Shown in pieces: positions 15,683 through 24,839 of a stretch of 64,000 nucleotides of DNA. The notes beneath the pieces are model-generated. The model worked only from the letters and a program-made list of their open reading frames with translations. It was not told the origin of the DNA and searched no databases. The stretch is from Neocallimastix lanati (nom. inval.) (taxonomy: Eukaryota; Neocallimastigomycota; Neocallimastigomycetes; Neocallimastigales; Neocallimastigaceae). Every line of letters starts with the position of its first letter. Within the stretch, counting starts at the first letter, position 1. A program made the position numbers and the translations under genes. The stretch covers positions 86,001-150,000 of the forward strand of contig JACVTC010000089.1 in the NCBI GenBank assembly GCA_016946835.1, given 5' to 3'.

Positions 15683-17040
15683 AATTAAATAGAAATAATA
15701 GTAAATAACATAGATTTTTTTTTATTTTTTTTATTTTATATTGATAAACAAGTAAGTCGTTAATCCTTTGATTAACCTATGGCGCTTGTTTGATATATAT
15801 ATAAAAAAAAATTTTTTTAAATAAGTAAAATTAAGATTCTAAAAAAACAAATTTTGTAAAATTATAACAAGGAGCGGATAGAGCTCATACACAGTGTATT
15901 CTCAGATAGCAACAAATTAACTCTATTCATAGTAGGTTATTGAATAGTAGTTAATTTGGAGATTAATTGGAAAGTAGACGAAGGTATTTGGTTACCGACC
16001 CGGTAATAATAGTTCAGCCTTCAACGTTTCAACACACGAAGGTGCGGGTACTTTCCAAGCACTGGCGAATAAGGAGCTTACGTCACCGAAGGCGTAAGAT
16101 TGTTTTTTTTTATATATATTTTTTTACTTTTCTTTGTGCTAGTTATAAGGCACTTTATTATATAAAGTATCAGACTTTGGCTAACTTCGCCATTTAAATT
16201 TTTTTTTATTTTTTTTATTACTGATACTTTATTTGTTTAATAATTCCTGTAAAAGAATCTTAATTTACTTGAAAATATTGTGTTTTTAGTTAATTTTTAT
16301 TAGTTAATAAAAATATTATTGAATACTTTTAAAATTTTTTTTATTCCGTACATAGATTATCGGATTAAGTTTATCCTACATAGTAATTGGGCTAGTAGGC
16401 TCTGAACTGCTATATTTTATATTGAATATAGTAATCGTGGCACACGCGTGGCATGACACCATTAGGTAAGCTGCACGTCAGACAGTGTGTACTATCAGAT
16501 TGTACGACAATAAAGATTATTTTTTTGTATTTAATAATTATAATTAATTAATAATTTTATTAGCTATAACAATACAATATTTATCGTTTAAAAAGAAAAA
16601 TTTTTGAAAGGTGAAAATAATAAATAAAACTTTGCTTCTAAATTTATTACTACAAATATACTAAATTACAAAATTCAAGTGGTCGATAAAGGTTTCGAGC
16701 TTGAAAAATATTCTATTGAGTTGTCGATAAAGATTTCGAACTTAAAATTATTCTATTGAGTTGTCGATAAAGATTTCGAACTTAAAAATTATTCTTAATA
16801 AAGTAGTCGAAAAGAACCTCGTGCTTTATAATTTCTACTAAGTTGTCGATAAGGATTTCGAGCTTATATCTACTAAAGAAAGCAAATAAAATTATTATTT
16901 TCAAAAGTTACTAAAATATATTGTTTTAAAAATTGATTCGATATTAAATTACCTATTAAATTATATTTTTAAAGTTGTATTTCCAAATTTATTCTTATTT
17001 AATCACCTCATTAATATACAACAAGAAATATTTAAACAAA
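15683..17040 (+). promoter_or_regulatory. Long structured 5' leader of the Ty3/gypsy RNA
   Basis: This is about 1.35 kb of non-coding leader, visibly richer in G/C than the surroundings and full of complementary segments. Nested arms AAACAAG/CTTGTTT enclose GTTAATC/GATTAAC (about 15746-15791). AAATTAACT and CTATTCA pair with TGAATAG and AGTTAATTT (about 15914-15957). GGAAAGTA/TACTTTCC closes a multi-arm fold (about 15969-16056). CTTACG/CGTAAG lies at about 16077-16098, and AAAGTATCAG/CTGATACTTT at about 16165-16231. A second block at about 16345-16510 has several short arms. Five tandem hairpin repeats follow just before gag. Packaging, dimerisation or internal initiation are possible roles, all unproven. 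Confidence 0.6.
16674..16880 (+). repeat. Five tandem about 40-nt hairpin repeats in the leader
   Basis: Five diverged units share the core AGTTGTCGATAAAGATTTCG followed by AACTT. Each can fold as AGTT-(GT bulge)-CGA paired with TCG-AACT, that is a seven-pair stem with a two-base bulge. Unit 4 is the most diverged. They lie 160 bases upstream of the gag start. Confidence 0.75.
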
Positions 17041-17952
17041 ATGTCCAAGGAAACAACTTTGAGCTTTAAAGAATTGAAAAAAGAATTAAGAGATATTGTG
17101 AAACTTAGCAAGGACAATTTAGATATTAAGTCCTGGGCTACTGAATTAAAACTTTGGATCAAGATACAAGGTATTACAGATCCAGAAACAATATTTAATG
17201 CTTGTTTACTTACCAGCTCTGGTGAAGTACAACGCGTTATTGAAGATTTGGGAGAAGATAGTGATGATGAAAGTGATGATTCATCAGATGAAGAAGAAGA
17301 TGATGATGAAGAAGAAAATGTTGATGATGATATTAAATTTCCTTCCCTTGAAAAAATTATTTCAAGTCTTGAAAATTTTTACGGTATTAAAGAAGACCAA
17401 AATTTACTTCTTAAAGAACTTCGTGCAATGCGAATTAAAAGAAACGAAAAGATTAAAGACTTTAATGTAAGATATAGAACTTTGTACACTAAACTTGATA
17501 AAAAGAGAAGAAAGCGCATTGGTGTACTAGATTATATTGATTCTATTCAAAATAATTATGAAGCCTGGAAGAAATTATCCCTTAAAGATGATATAAGTAT
17601 GGATAAAGCTTTCAAAATTGCCGAGAAAGTAGATAGACTTTCTGTAAGGAACAATAATATTAATACCTATAATGTTAATAATTCCCAACATAATCAAAAT
17701 AATCAAAACAGTACTACTTCAAGACTTTATCCTAAAAGAAGAAACGAAACTTTCCAAACAAATCAAACAAATAATAAACCGAAACCTCAAGATATTATAG
17801 AAGAATCAACCCAGAAAATGAGAAATTTATCCGTTAAAACTTGCTTCTTCTGTAAGGAAGAAGGTCATTACTCATACTATTGCCCTCAATTAAATAAGAT
17901 TATGGAAAAAAATAAAAAAGAAATATATTCCAAAAAGTCTTTAAACTTCTAA
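17041..17952 (+). CDS. gag: Gag protein of the Ty3/gypsy element
   Basis: The product has 303 residues. I chose the ATG at 17041 over the in-frame ATG at 16975 because the Gag-like sequence begins there and it follows the A-rich segment AAACAAAATG. Residues about 1-60 and 100-220 form a retrotransposon-type capsid, with a strongly acidic Asp/Glu stretch at about 75-100 between them. An Asn/Gln-rich linker follows, and a CCHC zinc knuckle, CFFCKEEGHYSYYC (C-x2-C-x4-H-x4-C), sits near residues 263-276. Gag packages the element RNA in virus-like particles. The stop at 17950-17952 comes only four bases after a frameshift heptamer that leads into pol. Confidence 0.92.
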   Translation: MSKETTLSFKELKKELRDIVKLSKDNLDIKSWATELKLWIKIQGITDPETIFNACLLTSSGEVQRVIEDLGEDSDDESDDSSDEEEDDDEEENVDDDIKFPSLEKIISSLENFYGIKEDQNLLLKELRAMRIKRNEKIKDFNVRYRTLYTKLDKKRRKRIGVLDYIDSIQNNYEAWKKLSLKDDISMDKAFKIAEKVDRLSVRNNNINTYNVNNSQHNQNNQNSTTSRLYPKRRNETFQTNQTNNKPKPQDIIEESTQKMRNLSVKTCFFCKEEGHYSYYCPQLNKIMEKNKKEIYSKKSLNF

Positions 17953-17992
17953 ATGGGAGCAGAAGCACTCCCAATGACAAAACAATAGCTTC
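17940..17992 (+). promoter_or_regulatory. -1 ribosomal frameshift signal: TTTAAAC plus predicted pseudoknot
   Basis: The heptamer T TTA AAC lies at 17940-17946 in the Gag frame exactly as X XXY YYZ requires. After a seven-base spacer, stem 1 TGGGAG (17954-17959) pairs with CTCCCA (17968-17973). The loop segment GAAGC (17962-17966) pairs with GCTTC (17988-17992), giving an H-type pseudoknot. The -1 frame is open from here to 21950, and the Gag stop lies inside the spacer. All elements are read directly from sequence; function is inferred. Confidence 0.88.
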
Positions 17993-20900
17993 ATTAAATA
18001 ATTTACAAAATAATACTTTTACTAAGAATACTCCAATTGATAATAATTCCTTTAATGAAGAATCTGAAGAATCTGATTTTAGTGACACAACTGAAAGTGA
18101 GGATGATATCATTATAAATGCTGTAAAAAGAAAAATGAAGGATAATAACAGCGAAAAAGAAGAAAATAATTCCAAGAAAGTACATAAAAGTTTAAAAGAT
18201 AATCCACGTCCTTTTGCAACTCCTGCTTTAAGAAAGAAGAAAGAAAATGAGCTGCATAATAAACCAAATAAAGTTTATAAAAATCAAATACTTCCTTCAA
18301 TTTTAACTCAACCAAATATTAACAAAGAAAAACAAAAAGAAAAGGAATTAAGAAATATGACAAGAGTAAGAGAAAGTAAAGAAGAAAACAACAATTATTC
18401 ATCAAAAGGAAAGGAAAAAGTTGAATCTGAAGATATACTTGTAATCGATAATGAAATAGAAGATCTAGAAATGAATAAAGATAATCAACAAAATAAAACT
18501 AATACTTTGGAAAAATTAATTTCAACAAAAACTAAGGAAACTAATAATGGAAATACTCAATTAGTAAAAAGGAATATCAAAATGATGAATAATAAAGAAC
18601 CTTACAATATTATGGATGATTTAAATAATCTTAAATCCAGTATTACGATAGGTCAACTCTTGAATGCATGTCCTAAAATTCGTTCACAATTAACTCAAGG
18701 TTTAAAGTTAGAAAAGTCTAAAATAATTGGAACTGTAGACAATGTAATAGCACGAACTTTATTAGTAAATAACTATGACCATAGCTACATAAGTAAAAGT
18801 AATGAAGTAGCCGAAGAAGACTTAGCAATGGTTGATGCAAGTGTTGACGGAGTACTAGGAAAACTTTTAATTGATTCTTGTAGTAACCTAAGCATCGTTA
18901 CTAAGCAGTATTTTGATAAATTACCTGGTGAATATGAAACAGTTGGAAAAAGTCGTGGAAGAATCCAACTAGCAACACAAGATGAAGAATACTCGGAAGG
19001 AATTATTGTTCGATTACCAGTAAAAATTAATAATTATGAATTTAATGCGGACTTTAGAATTATTGAGAAAGAAGACTCATTTTATGATATGTTAATAAAC
19101 TTTAAAACTCAAATCGATCATTGTTTATTTATTCATCCAACCTTAAACAGTCTATGTAAACTTTTGTCAGAAAGTGAATACGAAGAAATAGCTAAAATAA
19201 ATAATCAATATTATGATGAAGAAAGTATAATTTGCACTATTAGAAAAGTTAAAGAAACGAATAATGAAAAGGAAATTATAAAGGAATTAACTCCAATGGA
19301 ATTTATTGAGAGTGATGAATTTTTAAGTACCTTAAATAAAGATTATAAAGAACAAATTATTAAAATTCTCAAAGAAATGATTGACATAGTTGCCACTTCA
19401 ACAGAAGAACTAACTCCTTCTAAACTTTCACCACATAAGATCCGTTTGAAAGCAAATGCAAAGCCAGTAAAATTAAGAAGTTATAGGTTAACTAAATTAA
19501 AATCAGATATCTTAAAAGAAGAACTTACAAAGCTTATTAAGAAAGGATTGATAGAACCATCCTGTTCAGAATGGTCATCTCCAGTAGTACTCATTCTAAA
19601 ACACAATGGAAAGTGGCGCTTGTGCATTGACTACCGAAAAGTCAATGATATGACAGAAAAAGATTCTTATTCAGTTCCATATATAGATGAAATTTTTGAT
19701 AGTCTCGGAGGATCTAAAATATTTACAACTCTTGATTTATTTTCTGGTTTTCACCAAATCTTAATGGATGAAGAAAGCGTTGAAGTAACCACTTTCACTA
19801 CTAAGTTTGGAAATTATCAATTTAAGGTTATGCCTTTTGGACTTACTGGAGCTCCCTCAACCTTCCAAAGAGAAATGAATAAAATTTTATTCCCTTTTAT
19901 TGGTGAATTTGTTTATGTATTTATTGATGATGTTTTGATCTATTCAAAAAGTATCGAAGAACATTTAATTCATATTAAACAAGTATTAGAAGTATTTAAA
20001 GAAAACAAGTTAAAAATTAATATTGAAAAGTGCCATTTTCTTCAAACTGAAGTTGATGTATTAGGTCACAAACTTACTACTAAAGGATTAAGTCCCATGG
20101 AAAGTAAGATAACAGCTATTAAGAAGTGGGAAGCCCCTTCATCACTTCATGAATTAAGATCATTTTTAGGAGCAGTGGGATATTATCGTGATTTTATTCC
20201 TAAATATGCTCAAATTACCTCACCTTTATGTAAATTATTGAAAAAGAATACCAAATATGAATGGAATAAAGAACAACAAGAAAGCTTTGAACTCCTAAAA
20301 GAAAAATTAATCAATGCACCTATTCTAAAATTTCCGTCATTTGACAAACCTTTTATCATTAGAACTGATGCTTCGTATAATGGAATTGGTGGAGTTCTTT
20401 TACAAAAAGAAGAAGAAACCGGTAAGGAGCATCCAATACACTTTATAAGTAGAAGTTTAAAGAAAGCTGAAAAGAATTATGGTATTACCGATTTAGAAGG
20501 AACCGCTTTGTTTTACTGTATGACTAAATTTAAATCTTATATTGAAGGAAATCCATTACCTACAACTATTTACACAGATCATAAACCATTAGTTGGTTTA
20601 TTTAAGAATAAAGAACCTTTGAATGCAAGGCAAACAAGATGGTGTCTAACCGCTAGTATGCTCGGAATTAATATAAAATATGAATCAGGCAAAAAGAATG
20701 TGTTAGCTGATGCTCTTTCAAGAATGAAAAGTAAGGAAGAGAGAAAGATATTATTAACAAAAATTACTAATGGAAATAATGAAGAATTATTATCTAAAGT
20801 TATAAAGGAATTTATTAATGAAAAGTTTACTGTTATTGATGGTGAAGATTATTTTATCGACAATGGAAATTATAGAAAATTAATAACGGACGAAAATGAA

Positions 20901-21950
20901 AGGTTTAAATTAATTTTAGAAGCTCATAATATTGGCCACGAAGGATATTACAAAACATATCAAAGACTTAAGAAAAACTTTTATTGGAATCATATGATTA
21001 AAGATATCAAAAGAATTGTTAGTAATTGTGAAAAATGCCAGTTAAATCGTCCTCAACCATATCCAGAACCAACCGAAAACCATCCAACTAAAGTGGAGGG
21101 TCCCTTTGTGCATTTAGGATTAGATATTATAGGACCGTTACCAAAAACAAGAAATAATAATCAATATATTATAGTAACTGTTGATTACTTTACCAAATGG
21201 GTTGAAGCCGAACCCACTGAAAACATAACTTCCTCTGATATAATTAAATTTTTAATAAACGTTTTTGCAAGACATGGTGTGCCTCAAGTTATTACTACAG
21301 ATAATGGAGTCCAATTCACTTCTGATATGACTAAAATCTTTCTTGATCTTTATGATGTTTATGTAAAATTCATAGCTACCTATCACCCTGAATCCAATGG
21401 TCTCACTGAAAACCGAAATAAAGAAATTGGAAAATTACTTCGTTTATTAGGAAGGAAAAATCAAGATTGGGATGAAGTTTTACCTTCTGCTTTATGGGCA
21501 CTTCGAACTACCAAAAACACAGCTACCGGACATTCTAGTTTTGAATTAGTATATGGAAGAGAAGACCAACAGCCTTATGATATAGCCATAAGAACAATTG
21601 AAAATGCAGGTAAATCGTATGATGAAATTTTAATGGAAAAATTTGTTCGTCATTATCAATGGACTAGAGAAGCATGCGAAAATGTGAAGAATGCTAACAA
21701 GTATTGGGCAACAAGACGAGAAGAACAAATAAGTATGAAAAAAGGAAAAGAATTAAAAGCTGGTGATCTTGTTCTTGTTAGAAACTTTAGCCGCACTAAG
21801 CTAGAACCATATTACAATGGACCATTTAAAATTTTAAAAATTCAATTCAACACGGCAACCTTAATCGATCAGAAAACTGGGAAACAACTCGATAGGAATG
21901 TTCATTTTAAAAATTTAGTAAAGTTTAACTCCGCTTACAGAGAAGCTTGA
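17946..21950 (+). CDS. pol: Pol polyprotein of the Ty3/gypsy element (expressed by -1 frameshift)
   Basis: The frame of about 1334 codons has no need for its own start; the first ATG, at 18135, is probably internal. A charged linker is followed by an aspartic protease (LLIDSCSNLSIV near 18866-18901), with D-S-C-S where D-T/S-G-A/S is usual. Reverse transcriptase follows, with FTTLDLFSGFHQI and FIDDVLIYS (about 19918). RNase H has RTDASYNGIGG (about 20360). Integrase has an HHCC zinc domain (HNIGHEG to CEKC, about 20927-21040) and the catalytic triad in GLDIIG, TTDNG and ENRNKE (about 21118-21425). The C-terminus has a YNGPFKI segment resembling the GPY/F module. Domain order PR-RT-RH-IN is that of Ty3/gypsy. 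No stop or frameshift is seen. Confidence 0.95.
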   Translation, partial: LLNGSRSTPNDKTIASLNNLQNNTFTKNTPIDNNSFNEESEESDFSDTTESEDDIIINAVKRKMKDNNSEKEENNSKKVHKSLKDNPRPFATPALRKKKENELHNKPNKVYKNQILPSILTQPNINKEKQKEKELRNMTRVRESKEENNNYSSKGKEKVESEDILVIDNEIEDLEMNKDNQQNKTNTLEKLISTKTKETNNGNTQLVKRNIKMMNNKEPYNIMDDLNNLKSSITIGQLLNACPKIRSQLTQGLKLEKSKIIGTVDNVIARTLLVNNYDHSYISKSNEVAEEDLAMVDASVDGVLGKLLIDSCSNLSIVTKQYFDKLPGEYETVGKSRGRIQLATQDEEYSEGIIVRLPVKINNYEFNADFRIIEKEDSFYDMLINFKTQIDHCLFIHPTLNSLCKLLSESEYEEIAKINNQYYDEESIICTIRKVKETNNEKEIIKELTPMEFIESDEFLSTLNKDYKEQIIKILKEMIDIVATSTEELTPSKLSPHKIRLKANAKPVKLRSYRLTKLKSDILKEELTKLIKKGLIEPSCSEWSSPVVLILKHNGKWRLCIDYRKVNDMTEKDSYSVPYIDEIFDSLGGSKIFTTLDLFSGFHQILMDEESVEVTTFTTKFGNYQFKVMPFGLTGAPSTFQREMNKILFPFIGEFVYVFIDDVLIYSKSIEEHLIHIKQVLEVFKENKLKINIEKCHFLQTEVDVLGHKLTTKGLSPMESKITAIKKWEAPSSLHELRSFLGAVGYYRDFIPKYAQITSPLCKLLKKNTKYEWNKEQQESFELLKEKLINAPILKFPSFDKPFIIRTDASYNGIGGVLLQKEEETGKEHPIHFISRSLKKAEKNYGITDLEGTALFYCMTKFKSYIEGNPLPTTIYTDHKPLVGLFKNKEPLNARQTRWCLTASMLGINIKYESGKKNVLADALSRMKSKEERKILLTKITNGNNEELLSKVIKEFINEKFTVIDGEDYFIDNGNYRKLITDENERFKLILEAHNIGHEGYYKTYQRLKKNFYWNHMIKDIKRIVSNCEKCQLNRPQPYPEPTENHPTKVEGPFVHLGLDIIGPLPKTRNNNQYIIVTVDYFTKWVEAEPTENITSSDIIKFLINVFARHGVPQVITTDNGVQFTSDMTKIFLDLYDVYVKFIATYHPESNGLTENRNKEIGKLLRLLGRKNQDWDEVLPSALWALRTTKNTATGHSSFELVYGREDQQPYDIAIRTIENAGKSYDEILMEKFVRHYQWTREACENVKNANKYWATRREEQISMKKGKELKAGDLVLVRNFSRTKLEPYYNGPFKILKIQFNTATLIDQKTGKQLDRNVHFKNLVKFNSAYREA

Positions 21951-21968
21951 GTCTTCGTCGGGGCATCT

Positions 21969-22469
21969 TGATAAGAATGTACTAAATAATGCATTCTTAA
22001 TTAAATCTACGATTTATTTCTAATACATTATGTGTACATTATTATTTTTGTACTTTAATAAATTTTTAAATTCAAAGATTAAAAATTAGATCAAAAATTA
22101 TATTAAACTTTATAATTTTTATATTAAATCTTATATTAATAGTAATATTTTTATATATTTAAAACTTATATTAACAATATTAATAATAAATCTTATTTTT
22201 TTATTTTTATATTAATAATGAAAATTTGTATTAATAATATTTTTATATATTGATAATTAAAAATTTATATATTATATTTTAACTTTTATTATAAAATTTT
22301 ATATCGAAATGTTTTATTTTATATTGAAAAATATTTTATTTTATTAAAAACCTTTATATTAGAATAGTATTTTTATTTTTATTTGAATATTTTAACAGAT
22401 TGTAATAAAAATTTTAGCCAATTAAATAAATTCTTATTAGTAATATTTTAGATATTTTTAAATAAATAA

Positions 22470-22552
<83 letters not shown>

Positions 22553-22649
22553 AATTTGATAAAATAAATTTATAAATAAAAATAATAAATAAATAAATAA
22601 AATTTGTGTTTCTTACTTTATTTTTATTTAATTCTCTAAAACCTTAACA
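21969..22649 (+). repeat. 3' LTR of the Ty3/gypsy element
   Basis: The LTR is 681 bp and matches the 5' LTR with one extra A in the internal A-tract (22472-22550). No clear polypurine tract precedes it; the last bases before it read CGGGGCATCT. Confidence 0.92.
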
Positions 22650-22650
22650 T

Positions 22651-22665
22651 ATATAAAGGTCAATT
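22651..22665 (+). repeat. SINE target-site duplication, 5' copy
   Basis: ATATAAAGGTCAATT, identical to 23111-23125. It is also the stretch directly abutting the 3' LTR. Confidence 0.85.
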
Positions 22666-23109
22666 GCCATGTTGGTCCAGTCGGTTAGGACGATACAGGT
22701 CACTGTAGAGGGCGGGGTTCGAATCCTCGGCATGGCACCAAATAATCGGATGAGGTTTCTATCCTGGGATATCATGAGACCACACGTGATGTCCATAAGG
22801 CTTTCCCTCAGATGATTATTTCACCCAACCCTGATACTACGCTTTGAATTGAAGCATAGACCTTGATGATTGTAAAATTTCCAATCGCCAATGATTACAC
22901 CCACTAGGGAGGAGTTAATGGTTCCGTTCTGATGCTCGTGGTCATTAGAGATATATGTAGGAACGTTAGGAATGCATCTCCGGGCAGTGTGTAACGACGA
23001 TTGAGAGCGGCGAAGCTGATACAGTATGCCAATAACTCATCACCTTACAGTTAATTAATAACTGTATGGCCATATGGGAGATGGGTACCCATATGTGCAA
23101 GTCTATGTT
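22666..23109 (+). mobile_element. tRNA-derived SINE with 15-16-bp target duplication
   Basis: The head at 22666-22739 folds as a degenerate tRNA. A seven-pair acceptor (GCCATGT with GCATGGC) is followed by encoded ACCA, an A-box-like TGGTCCAGTCGGTTAGGACG, and a B-box GGTTCGAATCC. The anticodon arm is irregular. A body of about 370 bp follows. Its tail holds two hairpins, CAGTTA/TAACTG and CATATGGG/CCCATATG. ATATAAAGGTCAATT flanks both sides (22651-22665 and 23111-23125; one more T upstream also matches). There is no poly(A) tail. Related truncated copies occur at 27585-27840 and 28575-28795. Confidence 0.85.
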
Positions 23110-23110
23110 T

Positions 23111-23125
23111 ATATAAAGGTCAATT
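23111..23125 (+). repeat. SINE target-site duplication, 3' copy
   Basis: ATATAAAGGTCAATT, identical to the copy before the tRNA-like head. Confidence 0.85.
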
Positions 23126-23850
23126 AATTATTAATATTAGAAAATATTTAAATGAAGTATAAATATAAATAAATATGTAAATATTTAAGAATATAAATTA
23201 TTACTAATAAACTTCAATAAAATATAATACCAATACAATATTATATATAATAAATTATTAAAAAAATTTATTAATATGATTAAAATTAGATCTGTGTAAA
23301 ATAGAATTTTTCTTTAAATTTATGAAACATATTAATTTTGATTATTATATTAAATATTATGAATTAAAAACATTAGGTTAAACTATCATTCTTTTATAAT
23401 GGAAAAATTATTATGAATTATTAAATATTATGCAAAAATAAATATATATAGTTATATATTTTTTTATTTATATTAAAATAAAAATAAAATTATAAACTTA
23501 TTACATTTACTGCGTTTTAATTATTTACATATTTAAATTATAATAACTTATTAATAAAGTTCATTTTAAATAGGTTTTATACTTTATAATATATATCAAA
23601 AATTTGATATATTAAAACTTTTATTTGGATATGGTTACTACACAAAATACATTTTTAATAAAAAATAAAAAAAAAAAAAGTTATTTTATATTTAAAAATT
23701 AAATTATGATATTATCTTGATAATTATTATTATTTATTTAATAATGTGATGGAAAAAAAATTAAAAACAACATATTTTTATTATATCTATATTGCTTTAA
23801 ATAAAATAAATTTGTAATAATAATAATTTTAATATGTATCAATCAGACAT
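23126..23850. other. AT-rich intergenic
   Basis: No gene, repeat family or RNA is recognised in this stretch. Confidence 0.4.
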
Positions 23851-23879
23851 TAATGCAGCATAATTTAAATACAGGAATT

Positions 23880-23935
23880 AATGAGGAATTAAAAATGGAA
23901 ATTCTGAAGGGCATGAACGAGAAGGCTATATAATA

Positions 23936-23980
<45 letters not shown>

Positions 23981-24736
23981 TATATATAGATTGAAACAAG
24001 CTGGTCATCTTTGAACGATAAAATAAACAAAACTCTTAATATGCTTAATTTTAAAAGACTGAAAAGTGAACCCCTCCATATACATACAAAAGATATGTAT
24101 AAAAAACACTTCTAGTATTATTGCAATTTATGTGGATGACATTTTAATAACTGGAAACAATACAATAACAAATAAAATAAAGTTAAAAATAAACAAAAAT
24201 TTTGAATTATATGATATTAGGGAAGTAGTATTTATTATAGGAATAATATTTATAAAATGTTAAGATGGTTACATATAACAACAACTTAGGTATTTAAAAA
24301 AAAAATATTAGATAATTTAAAAATTAATGAAAATGAAAGGTTAAAAAATAAAAAATTCAATTCAAAACTATATATACGGGCTGTCAGAAGTCTGCTATAT
24401 CCCACAATCGGCACTAGGCCAGATATTATGTTTGCTACTAGCAAAACATCCAGAAAATACCAGTATCCAACATATGAATATTGGATCAACGTTTTAAAAA
24501 TATTTAAATACATAAATTATTCAAAATTTTATGGAATAAAAATAACTAACAATATAAATATTGAAATTTATGTAGATGAAGATCTAGGAAGAGACGAAGA
24601 AACAAAAAGGTCAACAACTGGATTCGTAATAATGATAGAAAGTACTCCAAAAACATGGTTTTCAAAATTACAAATTTCTGTTGCTTTAAAGAAAAAAAAA
24701 AAAAAAAAAGAAAAAGTTCAATTCCTTTGGATATAA
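23880..24736 (+). pseudogene. Ty1/copia reverse transcriptase-RNase H relic
   Basis: Fragments in shifting frames give LKQAGHL near 23995, then IAIYVDDILITGN (about 24124), the copia RT catalytic box. Further on, RSLLYPTIGTRPDIMFAT (about 24390) and YVDEDLGRDEETKRSTTGF (about 24569) match the copia RNase H entry with its acidic residue. Stops, frameshifts and A-tracts (24-40 bases near 23939 and 24690) interrupt it. No LTR is identified. A second copia relic lies at 53590-54120 on the other strand. Confidence 0.75.
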
Positions 24737-24839
24737 AATCTCTAAGCTTTTATTATTAAATTAAGTTTCTTAAGAAAAAGGTTTTATATGTCCTGAATAT
24801 AGTACAATTAATCTCAAATAATAAAAAGTATAAATAAAC

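Larger units (their letters stand above)
14980..22649 (+). mobile_element. Complete Ty3/gypsy LTR retrotransposon
   Basis: Direct LTRs lie at 14980-15659 and 21969-22649. Both begin TGATAAG and end CTTAACA, and they differ, as far as I can see, only by one A in a long A-tract. The same four bases, TATA, flank both ends, consistent with a short target duplication in an AT-repeat context. Between the LTRs lie a primer-binding candidate, a 1.4-kb structured leader, gag, a -1 frameshift signal and an uninterrupted pol with protease, reverse transcriptase, RNase H and integrase in Ty3 order. Intact frames and matching LTRs mark a recent, possibly still active insertion. It sits immediately upstream of a tRNA-derived SINE. 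Confidence 0.95.

Noticed and set aside
16674-16880. CRISPR-like array
   Set aside because: Units are directly adjacent with no unique spacers, lie inside a eukaryotic retrotransposon leader, and vary in sequence.
22666-22739. Functional tRNA gene
   Set aside because: The anticodon arm does not fold with a seven-base loop, CCA is encoded, and the unit continues into a body flanked by a target duplication, so it is a SINE head.
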